64,000 nt of DNA, from assembly GCF_019884785.1 (NCBI RefSeq), contig NZ_CP082326.1:489355-553354 (forward strand), given 5' to 3'. Source of the DNA: Crassaminicella profunda (GTDB lineage: Bacteria > Bacillota > Clostridia > Peptostreptococcales > Thermotaleaceae). Positions 28,869 to 37,082 of this stretch are shown piece by piece; the stretch's first letter is position 1; each line of letters opens with the position of its first letter. The notes beneath the pieces are model-generated. The model worked only from the letters and a program-made list of their open reading frames with translations, did no database searches and had not been told where the DNA came from. The position numbers were made by a program, and so were the translations under genes.

Positions 28869-29543
28869 TTATAATACAATATATCCTTGTCTTTTTTTCG
28901 TTTCAATAAAATCCTTTAATCCAATGTTAGTCAGCTTTTTTCGCAAACGATTAATATTTACAGTTAAAGTATTATCATCTACAAAGCTCTCGTCCTCCCA
29001 AAGGCTTCTCATAATCTTTTCTCTGCTGACTACCTTTCCGTTGTTTTTCATCAATATATGAAGAATCTTAAATTCATTTTTTGTAAGTTCTAATTTTTCT
29101 TCATTATAATTTAAAATATTATCATTTAAGTTAAGGACTACTCCATTGTGCTCAAGAACACTTACTTCAGTATTTGAATAAGAATAGGTTCTTCTCAAAA
29201 GGGCATTGACCTTTGCCATAAGAACATCTAAGGAGAAAGGTTTTTGTACAAAATCATCTCCTCCCATATTTACAGCCATAATGATATCCATATTTGTATT
29301 TCTTGAGGAGACGAAGATAATAGGAACCTTTGATACTTCTCTCATTTTATTGCACCAGTAAAATCCATCAAAGGAAGGAAGGTTAATATCCATTAAAACC
29401 AAATGGGGATCGTATTGTATAAATGTATTGAATGTTTCAGAAAAATCTTCTATACACAATCCGTCAAATCCCCACTTTTTTATATTTTCTAAAATGATTT
29501 CTCTGATTTTTACCTCATCTTCAACAATTAATATTTTAAACAT
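28869..29543 (-). CDS. OmpR-family response regulator without an adjacent kinase
   Basis: 224 residues. Receiver domain (about 1-115) with Glu8-Asp9, phospho-Asp52 in LVLMDINLPSFDG, and Lys in VQKPFSLD; winged-helix domain (about 130-224) with ELTKNEFKILHILMKNNGKVVSREKI by position and DDNTLTVNINRLRKKL. The receiver and effector style resembles BceR-type regulators, which normally sit beside a small kinase and ABC exporter, but neither is adjacent. The kinase must be encoded elsewhere or be shared. RBS GAGGA precedes the ATG. Confidence 0.92.
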   Translation of the reverse strand: MFKILIVEDEVKIREIILENIKKWGFDGLCIEDFSETFNTFIQYDPHLVLMDINLPSFDGFYWCNKMREVSKVPIIFVSSRNTNMDIIMAVNMGGDDFVQKPFSLDVLMAKVNALLRRTYSYSNTEVSVLEHNGVVLNLNDNILNYNEEKLELTKNEFKILHILMKNNGKVVSREKIMRSLWEDESFVDDNTLTVNINRLRKKLTNIGLKDFIETKKRQGYIVL

Positions 29544-29807
29544 TAAAAATTCCTCATTTCTAATCGGTTTTATTTATTAGGTCTATTATATAATATTTTT
29601 TGTGAAAGGAATAAATATTATTATAATTTCGTATGAAGATACCATGAGTTTATACATAAATAATGAAAGGGTAAAACACGTATGAAATAATTTCATATAA
29701 GAAAAAAGTTTGATTTTTTGACAAATCATGCTATAATATTACTAAAATTAAAAATAATGTAAAGAAATGTTGTTTTTGAAATGTATGTAAAATGATAAAC
29801 ATCTCAT

Positions 29808-29903
29808 AGTTATGAAAAGAGCAAACTAATTGAAAGATTAGGACGCAAAGTATAGAGTCTAAAGTATAATTTAGTTGATGAGTTATACCATGATTGTCTA
29901 ACT
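29808..29903 (+). ncRNA. Cyclic di-GMP-I (GEMM-I) riboswitch
   Basis: The leader carries the GEMM-I core: GCAAACTAAT-TGAAA-GATTAG (P1b with GNRA-type loop), then GACGCAAAG, GTCTAAAG and a second stem TATAA...TTATA followed by CCATGATTG. These are the conserved c-di-GMP contacts. A terminator stem follows directly, and the next gene is a chemotaxis receptor, a typical target. A promoter TTGATT-16-TATAAT lies at 29710-29737. Confidence 0.88.
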
Positions 29904-29942
29904 GCCATGATGCTTTGATATTATGGCAGTTTTTGTGTTTTT
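29901..29942 (+). terminator. Riboswitch expression-platform terminator
   Basis: ACTGCCATgAT pairs with ATtATGGCAGT and is followed by TTTTGTGTTTTTG. It starts at the end of the c-di-GMP aptamer, so ligand binding can decide termination. Confidence 0.85.
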
Positions 29943-29982
29943 GAAAAAAATTTAAAAATCGATAAAGGGGGATTAGAAATTT

Positions 29983-31800
29983 ATGAAAGCACATAAACAA
30001 AAAAATAAAAGCAATAAAATAAAATATAAAATTATGGCTTCCATTGTGCTAAGTGGACTGATCATTGTATTGTTAACAGCATTTATTGATGTAAGGGCTA
30101 TAAAAGCACAAAACAATAATGAAATGAAATTAATTGAGGAAAAATCTCTTCAAGACTATAATCAAATGATTAAAGATGATGTAAATATAGCATTAGGGAT
30201 GATGCAATATTATTATGATTTGAATCAACAAGGCGTATTAGAGGAAAAAGAAGCAAAGAACCGTGCAATAGAGGCAGTGAAAAGATTAAGATATGGAAAA
30301 GATGATCAAGGATATTTTTGGATAGATGATACACAAGGAAACTTGATAGGACATCCTATGCTTCCTAAAAAAGAAGGAACCAATAGAATTCATATTCAAG
30401 ATCCCAATGGGGTAAAATTAATTGCTGAAATTATTGATACAGCTAAAAAAAATACAGATGGTGGATTTGTGGACTTTATGTGGGAAAAACCTGAAAATGT
30501 AGGAACTGGAGAATTAAGTCCTAAAAGAGCTTATTCTAAATTATTTAAACCTTGGGGATATATTATTAGTACTGGAAATTACATAGATGATATTCATGCT
30601 TCTATCAATTCTCAAAAACTTTTCCTCGAAAAGGAATTGGAAAAGAATATAAAAACGAAAATCATACTAGCAGGTGTGTTTATAATAGGATTAGTTTGTA
30701 TGAGTTTATTTTTAAGTAATAGAATCTCAAAACCTATTATCAAAATGACAAAAAATATTGGAAAAGACGAAAATGGACAAATTAAAATAAATCATCTAGA
30801 AATTCATACAAAGGATGAAATAGGATATTTAGCAGTATCTATCAATGAAATGACAAAGCAAGTGAAGGATTTTTTGAAGGAAACACAAGAGGATACAGAA
30901 TTATTGAATGAGAATATAACAAAAGAAGATGAATTATTATTGAACGTGAATGAAGCCATACATAGCAATACCAACGAAATTTCTATGATAAATGAAGAAA
31001 TTCATTTAGCAGCAGCATCTATTGAAAAAATAGATGAAACATTGTACGAAGTGCAAAAGGCTTTGATGGAAATTGCACAAAAAACGGAAGAAACAACATC
31101 AGTAACTATAGAAGTGAATGAGAGAGCCAATCGTTTGAAAAATGCATCTTTAGAATCAGAAAAAAATACCAAGAACGTTTATGAAGAGGTTAAATACAAT
31201 GTAGAAAAAGCATTAAAGGAAATCGAAACGGTCAATGAAATCAATGTATTAACAGAAAAAATAAATGGGATAGCAGAACAAACAAATCTGCTTTCTCTAA
31301 ATGCATCTATTCAGGCAGCAAGTAGTGGAAGTAATGGCAGTGCTTTTTCAGTTGTTGCCAATGAAATACATAAATTATCAGATAGTGCAAAAGAGACTGC
31401 TAAAAATATACAATTAATTACTGGTAAAATTGTTAATACAGTGAATTATCTAGGGGATAGTACACTAAAGATTATCAATTTTGTTGATCAGGATATATTA
31501 CCTCAATACAATGAAATGGTAATGGCGGCAGATTCTTATTCTAAGGATGCAGAAAATATTCATTATGCAATGGCAGAGTTGAATGCTACTTTTGAAGAAC
31601 TAACAGCATCTTCAAATGAAATATTAGAAAAAAGTAATATAGCAACTGAAAATCTAGTAGATACGACTAAAAGTATGAATCATATAGATCATCAAAATAG
31701 AAAGACTTTAGACCGTATAGTAGAGATCAAACAAAATTCTGGTGATAATTTAAAGAAAATAGCTAGTTTGAAGGAAGTTATAGAGAAATTTAAGCTGTAG
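29983..31800 (+). CDS. Methyl-accepting chemotaxis protein with single Cache sensor domain
   Basis: 605 residues. A membrane segment at about 17-36, a periplasm-side sCache_2 domain (about 40-220) with RYGKDDQGYFWIDDTQGNLIGHP by position and a PWGYIISTGNYIDD ending, a second membrane segment at about 225-246, HAMP (about 247-300), then the coiled signalling domain. The signalling tip reads AEQTNLLSLNASIQAASSG-SNGSAFSVVANEI, where canonical receptors have an acidic Glu and Arg (IEAARAGE-GRGF). These changes may weaken CheA/CheW coupling or mark a special array class. It is controlled by the c-di-GMP riboswitch upstream. RBS AAAGGGGGATT. Confidence 0.93.
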   Translation: MKAHKQKNKSNKIKYKIMASIVLSGLIIVLLTAFIDVRAIKAQNNNEMKLIEEKSLQDYNQMIKDDVNIALGMMQYYYDLNQQGVLEEKEAKNRAIEAVKRLRYGKDDQGYFWIDDTQGNLIGHPMLPKKEGTNRIHIQDPNGVKLIAEIIDTAKKNTDGGFVDFMWEKPENVGTGELSPKRAYSKLFKPWGYIISTGNYIDDIHASINSQKLFLEKELEKNIKTKIILAGVFIIGLVCMSLFLSNRISKPIIKMTKNIGKDENGQIKINHLEIHTKDEIGYLAVSINEMTKQVKDFLKETQEDTELLNENITKEDELLLNVNEAIHSNTNEISMINEEIHLAAASIEKIDETLYEVQKALMEIAQKTEETTSVTIEVNERANRLKNASLESEKNTKNVYEEVKYNVEKALKEIETVNEINVLTEKINGIAEQTNLLSLNASIQAASSGSNGSAFSVVANEIHKLSDSAKETAKNIQLITGKIVNTVNYLGDSTLKIINFVDQDILPQYNEMVMAADSYSKDAENIHYAMAELNATFEELTASSNEILEKSNIATENLVDTTKSMNHIDHQNRKTLDRIVEIKQNSGDNLKKIASLKEVIEKFKL

Positions 31801-31810
31801 TGATAAAAGG

Positions 31811-31842
31811 AAATAAGACTGATGATAGTCTTATTTTTTTTT
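31811..31842 (+). terminator. Rho-independent terminator after the chemoreceptor
   Basis: AAATAAGACT-GATGAT-AGTCTTATTT is followed by a run of T. Confidence 0.92.
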
Positions 31843-31877
31843 GAACCCTTTTTATAAACTTTTATGATGGAGAGTGC

Positions 31878-32084
31878 TTAAGAATTTGTCAGATTGTTTA
31901 TTTCATGATTGATGGCATGTAATGATTCTATTTCTTTCTTTTGTACTTTTAATAGGAGTTCTTTTATTTCAATTTCATCAGCAGAGAGCTTTTGGAGATT
32001 TCTTTCTAAATCTTGTAGGATATGCAATTGATGAGATCTTTTATTTCTTAAATTATTTAAAAGTTCTTCTTTATAGGTACACAA
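31878..32084 (-). CDS. Small coiled protein of unknown function
   Basis: A 68-residue protein, almost entirely predicted helix, with heptad-like Leu spacing (HILQDLERNLQKLS, IKELLLKVQKKE). I placed the start at TTG 32084 because AAAGGAGGG lies six bases upstream; a longer frame from 32168 has no RBS. Its size and helical hairpin recall Spo0E-like phosphatases, but the SxxxD signature of that family is not visible, so I do not assign it. It is a single gene on the minus strand between two plus-strand transcripts. Confidence 0.65.
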   Translation of the reverse strand: MCTYKEELLNNLRNKRSHQLHILQDLERNLQKLSADEIEIKELLLKVQKKEIESLHAINHEINNLTNS

Positions 32085-32269
32085 AAAAATCCCTCCTTTA
32101 AAAAATATATAGTCTTTAAGGTTGATAGCGACTCTATATAATACTAGAGAAAAATATAAATTATGCATTGGAAAATAAAAAAAGTAAAAGAAAGATGAAA
32201 GGAAATAGAGATTTTATAAGGGGTTTATTATTTAATAATAAAACATTATCGTTTTTCAATAAAAATATA

Positions 32270-32298
32270 TTGAAATACATTTTATATCATGATAATAT
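32270..32298 (+). promoter_or_regulatory. Promoter of the DUF2975/Xre operon
   Basis: TTGAAA (32270-32275), 17 bases, TAATAT (32293-32298), located 32 bases before the DUF2975 start. Confidence 0.55.
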
Positions 32299-32330
32299 AG
32301 AACCGTAAAATAATAAAAGGAGGCTTGTCT

Positions 32331-32825
32331 ATGAAGTATTATGGAAAAGGATCTTTAACAAGTGGTCTAAAGATTCTATTAAATATTTTATTAATGATTG
32401 GAGTGGTTATGTTTTTTTATTTATCTATAAAAGTACTATCCACTAATGATCTTGAAATCAGTATATTTCGAAAAAGTATCATCTATAGTTTGTTTGTAAT
32501 AGGAAGTATATCTTTGATGCTGATTATTTTTCATTTAAGAAAAATTTTAGAGTCTCTTATTCATGTGAACCCATTCATAAGAGAAAATGCAAAAAGACTA
32601 AGAAATATTGCTATAGAATGCTTTATTATTACGGGATGCTATCTCATAAACTTTTTTATCAATCCCAAATATGTAGATTTTAATCTTATCACTATCGATA
32701 TGAAAGGTGTTCATACGGATATGGAGTTTTTTATATTTTTCTTTTCAGGATGTTTTATTTTAGTATTATCAAAAGTTTTTCAGCAGGCTGTTGAAGTAAA
32801 AGAAGAAAATGATTTTACCATTTAG
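32331..32825 (+). CDS. DUF2975 membrane protein (YoaS-like)
   Basis: 164 residues with four hydrophobic segments (about 17-40, 55-78, 95-115, 135-155) and no signal peptide. Family features: start KGSLTSGLKILLNILL and the central RKILESLIHVNPFIRENAKRLR stretch, typical of DUF2975. In Bacilli and Clostridia such proteins are paired with a small Xre regulator (YoaS/YozG), and the same pair is present here 11 bases downstream. Function is unknown; a membrane partner that senses or sequesters the regulator is possible. The ATG follows AAAGGAGG. Confidence 0.88.
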   Translation: MKYYGKGSLTSGLKILLNILLMIGVVMFFYLSIKVLSTNDLEISIFRKSIIYSLFVIGSISLMLIIFHLRKILESLIHVNPFIRENAKRLRNIAIECFIITGCYLINFFINPKYVDFNLITIDMKGVHTDMEFFIFFFSGCFILVLSKVFQQAVEVKEENDFTI

Positions 32826-32836
32826 AGGAGGGCGTT

Positions 32837-33052
32837 ATGGGGATTATTGTAAATTTAGATGTGATGATGGCAAAGAGAAAAATCTCCCTTACAGAGCTTG
32901 CAGAAAGAGTGGGGATTACAAATGCCAATTTATCCATACTCAAAAACAACAAGGCAAAGGCCATAAGATTTACAACACTGGAAGCCATATGCAGAGAGCT
33001 TAATTGTCAGCCGGGAGATATACTAGAGTATGCTTCAGAAAAAGATAAATAA
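32837..33052 (+). CDS. Small Xre-family regulator (YozG-like)
   Basis: 71 residues, a single helix-turn-helix: MMAKRKISLTELAERVGITNANLS by position 10-33, followed by LKNNKAKAIRFTTLEAICRELNCQPGDILEY, the usual Cro/C1-type end of this subgroup. It lies directly after the DUF2975 gene, with AGAGGAGGGCG upstream of the ATG. It probably regulates its own operon. Confidence 0.93.
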   Translation: MGIIVNLDVMMAKRKISLTELAERVGITNANLSILKNNKAKAIRFTTLEAICRELNCQPGDILEYASEKDK

Positions 33053-33209
33053 AAATATATATTATTCTGTTTTTACACTAGAAAAATGGGAAAAACATGT
33101 AGAAATAAGATATCTTATGTTAAATGATTTGATAGTAGATGATTTACTAATTTATTTTAATAAGCTAAGTAAAGTTACGGGATATAAAGCTATAAAGGTT
33201 TTAAAATAG
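33030..33209 (+). CDS. Possible small overlapping gene
   Basis: A 59-codon frame begins with an ATG inside the end of the Xre gene (+1 frame overlap of 23 bases) and stops 11 bases before the next gene. The product contains YYSVFTLEKWEKHVEIRYLM and ends TGYKAIKVLK. No clear RBS is present, but the overlap with an upstream gene could give coupled translation. I do not recognise it. It fills the gap between two clear genes exactly, which is the main reason to list it. Confidence 0.35.
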   Translation: MLQKKINKNIYYSVFTLEKWEKHVEIRYLMLNDLIVDDLLIYFNKLSKVTGYKAIKVLK

Positions 33210-33220
33210 GGGGAATTGGG

Positions 33221-34705
33221 ATGAATGATAAAAAGGCGGTAGATGAGAGTAAATCAGTTGGTGAAAAATTAAAAGTGATGGGTGCAGCACTTTTTATAGG
33301 AATACTTTTTAATTACTTTTTCGTTTGGGAAAGCATTGGGGTTTCAGCAAGTATTTTTAGTATGGCTGTTATAGGTGTTGCCCTTTGGATTTATCCAAAT
33401 AGTCAAATAAAAAAGAAATTAAGCTATATATTTTTAGTACCTATTGTTTTCCTATCTATATCTTATTTTATTTACAATAATGAGGTTTTAAGAATGATCA
33501 ATACCATGGCATTAGTTTTACTAATGACATGTTATTTATTTACCATAAGATATGAAAACATAAAAGAAATCAAATTGTTATTTTTTCAAAAAATATTTGA
33601 TAGAGTAGTACCTGATGCAATTGAAGGCATGTTGAAGATTTTTCCATTTACAAAGGATATCTTACATACAAGAAAAGAATCTAACTTAAGTGTAACACAA
33701 AAAAATATTTTAAAGGGAATATTGATTTCTTTGCCACTCTTATTAATTATTATAGGTCTTTTGGCATCAGCAGATGGGGTATTTGAATTTTATATAGAAG
33801 ATATGGGAAATGGATTTACAAATTTAGAGATAGGTAATTTTATGGCACATATGCTCATTATTATTCTTGTAGCCAAGTATATGTTTGGATTTTTATGGAG
33901 TTTCCAATATGAAAATATTGAAGATGGAAATCTTACGAATCAAAAAGGTATACAGTGGGAACCTGTAACCATTATTACAATCATCTTTATGATCAATATA
34001 GTGTATCTATTATTTACCATCATCCAATTTTCATACCTTTATGGAGGGGCTACTCAGCTTCCACAAGGACTCTCGTATTCAGCTTATGCTAGAAAAGGAT
34101 TTTTTGAACTTATTTTTGTTACACTCATCAACTTGACCATTGTGCTAACAAGTATGAAATTTTGTAAAAAGGAAAATATAAAAATTAATAAAATAGCCAA
34201 TTTATCCTATAGTTTACTCATTTTATTTACCTCAAATATGTTGTTTTCAGCAAACTATAAAATGAATCTTTATGAAAAGGCATTTGGTTATACAAGACTG
34301 AGATTATTTGTGCAATCATTTATGTTGCTCATTTTTATACTCCTTGCGATAGCTCTATTAGGTGTATGGATTAAGCGTGTGCCTGTTCTAAAATTGACAA
34401 TGGTTGCAGCTATGAGTGTTTATATAGGTCTTAATTTTATCAATGTAGATAAAATCATTGCTAAGAATAATATTGAAAGGTACCATGTGAATCATAAAAT
34501 TGATATAGCGTATCTTGAAAGCTTATCTTATGATGCAGTAGACGAAATAGTAAAATTAACAGAAGTAAAAGATCCAAAAGTTCAAATAAGTGCTATAAGG
34601 GCTATAAACAAACAGGTGAAAAAGCTCAATGAATCTTATGATCATTGGTATGAATATAATTATTATAAAGAAAAGGTTTGGGAAAATTTTCAGTTAAAAA
34701 AATAA
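33221..34705 (+). CDS. DUF4153/DUF4173 polytopic membrane protein
   Basis: 494 residues with about ten to twelve hydrophobic segments between residues 20 and 410. The family signature is in the C-terminal half: YEKAFGYTRLRLFVQSFML and YHVNHKIDIAYLESLSYDAVDEIVKL, where a soluble tail follows the last membrane helix. The function of the family is not established. It lies downstream of the DUF2975/Xre pair and may belong to the same transcript. It starts with ATG after TAGGGGGAATTGGG and is followed by a terminator. Confidence 0.88.
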   Translation: MNDKKAVDESKSVGEKLKVMGAALFIGILFNYFFVWESIGVSASIFSMAVIGVALWIYPNSQIKKKLSYIFLVPIVFLSISYFIYNNEVLRMINTMALVLLMTCYLFTIRYENIKEIKLLFFQKIFDRVVPDAIEGMLKIFPFTKDILHTRKESNLSVTQKNILKGILISLPLLLIIIGLLASADGVFEFYIEDMGNGFTNLEIGNFMAHMLIIILVAKYMFGFLWSFQYENIEDGNLTNQKGIQWEPVTIITIIFMINIVYLLFTIIQFSYLYGGATQLPQGLSYSAYARKGFFELIFVTLINLTIVLTSMKFCKKENIKINKIANLSYSLLILFTSNMLFSANYKMNLYEKAFGYTRLRLFVQSFMLLIFILLAIALLGVWIKRVPVLKLTMVAAMSVYIGLNFINVDKIIAKNNIERYHVNHKIDIAYLESLSYDAVDEIVKLTEVKDPKVQISAIRAINKQVKKLNESYDHWYEYNYYKEKVWENFQLKK

Positions 34706-34708
34706 AGA

Positions 34709-34736
34709 ATGCTACCAAAAGGGTAGTATTTTTTTT
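34709..34736 (+). terminator. Rho-independent terminator
   Basis: ATGCTACC-AAAA-GGGTAGTAT followed by eight T closes the DUF4153 transcript. Confidence 0.9.
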
Positions 34737-34823
34737 GGGGTTTAAAGGAATTTGTGAAATAGCCTAGAAATTAGTATAATAATATAATTAAATAGATTGG
34801 TAAGGGTCAAAGGATGGTGTAAT

Positions 34824-35300
34824 ATGTGTGATTTACCATTTTCGAAAGATATAAAAATACCTATTATTCGTGTAAATATATACGAACGCTCAAAGGATGG
34901 GGTCATTTTACCTGTTGTAAGTTATAGTGCAGCAGGAAGTCCCTTAAGTACGCAAGAAAGATTTGAGGAAAATATTGTTGTACCTAAAAGGTATGCAAAA
35001 GGCAAAAATGTTATTGCTGTAAAAATAAGAGGGGACAGTATGAAGGATATAGGAATAGATGATGAGAGCGTTGTACTTGTAAAAACCAGTTCAAATTTTA
35101 AAAGTGGGATTATAGGGATTGTTACCCTAGGAGATCAATATGATTTTGGAACCACATGTAAAAAAATTGTGTATGAAAAGGGAAATTATCGGCTAATATC
35201 TTTAAATAGTGAAAAAAATTATGATGATTTTTTTGTAAAAGAAGGACAATTAAGGTATGTAGGGGAAGTTGTTGGAATTTATGAGGTAGAGACGGATTGA
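34824..35300 (+). CDS. Stand-alone S24 (LexA/UmuD-type) peptidase
   Basis: 158 residues. It is an S24 serine peptidase fold with the catalytic Ser72 in KIRGDSMKD and the general-base Lys near 113 in TTCKKIVYEKGNYRLISLN. An Ala37-Gly38 pair in SAAGSPLS matches the self-cleavage site of LexA and UmuD. The usual N-terminal DNA-binding helix-turn-helix is missing; only about 35 other residues precede the cleavage site. This layout is UmuD-like, yet no UmuC/DinB polymerase is adjacent. A truncated repressor is the alternative. Start ATG 34824 has AAAGGATGG upstream; a TTG at 34797 would add nine residues. Confidence 0.85.
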   Translation: MCDLPFSKDIKIPIIRVNIYERSKDGVILPVVSYSAAGSPLSTQERFEENIVVPKRYAKGKNVIAVKIRGDSMKDIGIDDESVVLVKTSSNFKSGIIGIVTLGDQYDFGTTCKKIVYEKGNYRLISLNSEKNYDDFFVKEGQLRYVGEVVGIYEVETD

Positions 35301-35412
35301 TTATGGGGTATGAATAGATTCGTCATATCTTTACAAGGGGTTTTTACATATTTTTTAAATTGCTTATGTTAATATGACAAAAAGGGTATGGACAACCTAG
35401 GGGGGATAATAG

Positions 35413-35547
35413 ATGGAAAATCTAAAAATAGCTGCTAAATGTATGACTTGTGAAAAAGGTTGTAAACAATATATTTTAAGTGGGGATGTAAAATATTGTC
35501 CAAAGTATATAAAATGTAGCAAAGATAAGCATATAAAAATAAAATAA
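35413..35547 (+). CDS. Cysteine-rich mini-protein
   Basis: 44 residues: starts MENLKIAAKCMTCEKGC and has CxxC-x3-C then C and C (Cys 10, 13, 17, 29, 35), which suggests a small zinc- or iron-binding knuckle. The start has AGGGGGGATAATAG. A terminator follows. The last two thirds of this gene occur again, decayed, at 39290. I know of no function. Confidence 0.7.
   Translation: MENLKIAAKCMTCEKGCKQYILSGDVKYCPKYIKCSKDKHIKIK
35462..35535 (+). repeat. Direct repeat, copy A (in the cysteine-rich mini-gene)
   Basis: About 74 bases that match 39290-39363 with only a few substitutions and a small indel. The following terminators are also related. The two copies flank a cassette of about 3.8 kb. Confidence 0.85.
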
Positions 35548-35573
35548 CAGGGGTATTTAGTAGATGAACTTTT

Positions 35574-35611
35574 AATGTCATGATCTATTTTGATCGTGGC
35601 ATTATTTTTTT
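35574..35611 (+). terminator. Rho-independent terminator after the mini-gene
   Basis: AATGTCATGATC pairs with GATCGTGGCATT and is followed by ATTTTTTTT. Confidence 0.85.
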
Positions 35612-35773
35612 TGATAGTTTTAAAATACATATAGATGCTTATATAAAAGGACTAGAGAAAGAATAGTACTTTATTATATCTCAAGGTATTAGAGAAAGAG
35701 TTGTTGGAGAATCTTAAAATTTGAAGAACAATTTTTTTAGAGTATAAAAACTTCAATAATTAATTATTTTGCA

Positions 35774-36058
35774 TTGATTTGTAATTTTTTAAAAGCATTG
35801 GCTCATTATCATATTGATAGTGATGATGTAAGTAAGCCAGTCATTAATAATGGTAAGCTTTATATTTTTACAGGCAATGAAGAATTACATATCTTTGATA
35901 TGAATGATGGTTCTTTGATAAAGTCTATTAGAACAAAACCTTCAAGATGCTACTTACATACTTTAAATGAACCAATGGTTTATGATGATAAATATTGTAT
36001 ATTTATTTCTGAATTGGTACTTTTGGACTATTTGACACTTTTCGCGTTGAAAAATTGA
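35774..36058 (+). pseudogene. Fragment of a PQQ/beta-propeller repeat protein
   Basis: The frame encodes PVINNGKLYIFTGNEELHIFDMNDG and later NEPMVYDDKYCIFISE, the spacing of one and a half propeller blades (strand, aspartate-rich turn, DxxxG). The frame has no RBS, no signal peptide and ends after a poor tail. The surrounding 800 bases (35548-36369) hold no other coding signal. I read it as the remnant of a longer exported propeller protein. An imperfect inverted repeat (CCTGTGA...TCACAGG) lies at 36212-36249. Confidence 0.5.
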
Positions 36059-36369
36059 CTATATATGTATATAATTGTCTGCGGATGTAAAATGTTGTAT
36101 GAATTAGTATAATAACTTATTATTGTAAATTATTTCACATGGAAGATTTTTGTATGAGATAGAGAAATAAAGGATTTATGTCTTATAGGAATATTTGCGT
36201 AGAAATAATGATGCCTGTGATTGAGTTTTTTAAGACTTAATTCACAGGTAATATTATGTATATGTTTGAATATTGCAGTATTCCTTTTGAATAGATGGTG
36301 TTTATTTATAATGTTAGGCAAAGAAGAGGATATGTGTAAAACGATTATGAATAATTGGAGGTTTGTTTT

Positions 36370-36915
36370 ATGAAAAAAGTAATGTCAATGTTTGTACTAG
36401 TATGTTTATTAAGCAGTATGTTAATGGGCTGTGGTGGAGTAAAAGCAGAAGAAACTTTTGTAACATTTAATTGTGAAGATGGCGGGTTTAGTGTAGATTT
36501 TCCAGAAGAACCAAAAGATGAGGTACAAACCCTTCAAACACCACTTGGAAATATAGATTTACATATGTACATAGTTGAAAAAGAAGATATAGCATATATT
36601 TGTATGTATAATGATTATCCTGAAGAACTTATTAAACAAGCAAAAGCAGATGATCTATTAGTGGGTGCATGTAATGGTGCAGTGGCAAATGTTAATGGTA
36701 AAAATCAGAAGGTCACTGATGTTACTTTAGGTGAATATCCTGGTAAAGATTTAACATATGACTTAGAAAAAGATGGACGTAGCGTTAAAGCACATCAAAA
36801 GATTTATCTTGTAGGAAATAGATTGTATCAGATGAATATAGCTACTGACAAGGAAGAAGAGAATAAAGAAAGCATCAATAAATTCTTTGATTCATTTAAG
36901 CTTAATAGTAAATAA
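36370..36915 (+). CDS. Lipoprotein of unknown function
   Basis: 181 residues. The signal peptide ends in a lipobox, LLSSMLMGCGG, so the mature protein should be lipid-anchored at Cys 21-22. The mature part alternates strands and turns (FVTFNCEDGGFSVDFPEEP, GKNQKVTDVTLGEYPGKDLTYDL) and ends NKFFDSFKLN, similar in style to small clostridial lipoproteins with a PsbP/MOG1-like fold, but I do not assign a family. ATG 36370 has TTGGAGG upstream. It lies in the cassette flanked by direct repeats. Confidence 0.82.
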   Translation: MKKVMSMFVLVCLLSSMLMGCGGVKAEETFVTFNCEDGGFSVDFPEEPKDEVQTLQTPLGNIDLHMYIVEKEDIAYICMYNDYPEELIKQAKADDLLVGACNGAVANVNGKNQKVTDVTLGEYPGKDLTYDLEKDGRSVKAHQKIYLVGNRLYQMNIATDKEEENKESINKFFDSFKLNSK

Positions 36916-37082
36916 TAAAATTTATCCAAATATCTAACGCCTAATTTTATACGAACAAAAAAAAGAAAAATATAATTTTGTGTCAAAAATCATTATTCCA
37001 GCCATAAATAGTCTATTGCTATAGGATATTTATAGGCTGGAATTGTAATATAATGGTGAATAATCAAAAAAGGAGTATTTCC

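Noticed and set aside
31878-32084. Spo0E-type phosphatase
   Set aside because: Size and helices fit, but the SxxxD signature is not visible, so no family was assigned.
36130-36321. 63-codon minus-strand frame between the propeller remnant and the lipoprotein
   Set aside because: No RBS, no recognisable domain, and composition (His, Asn, Ile, Lys) expected from AT-rich noncoding DNA.
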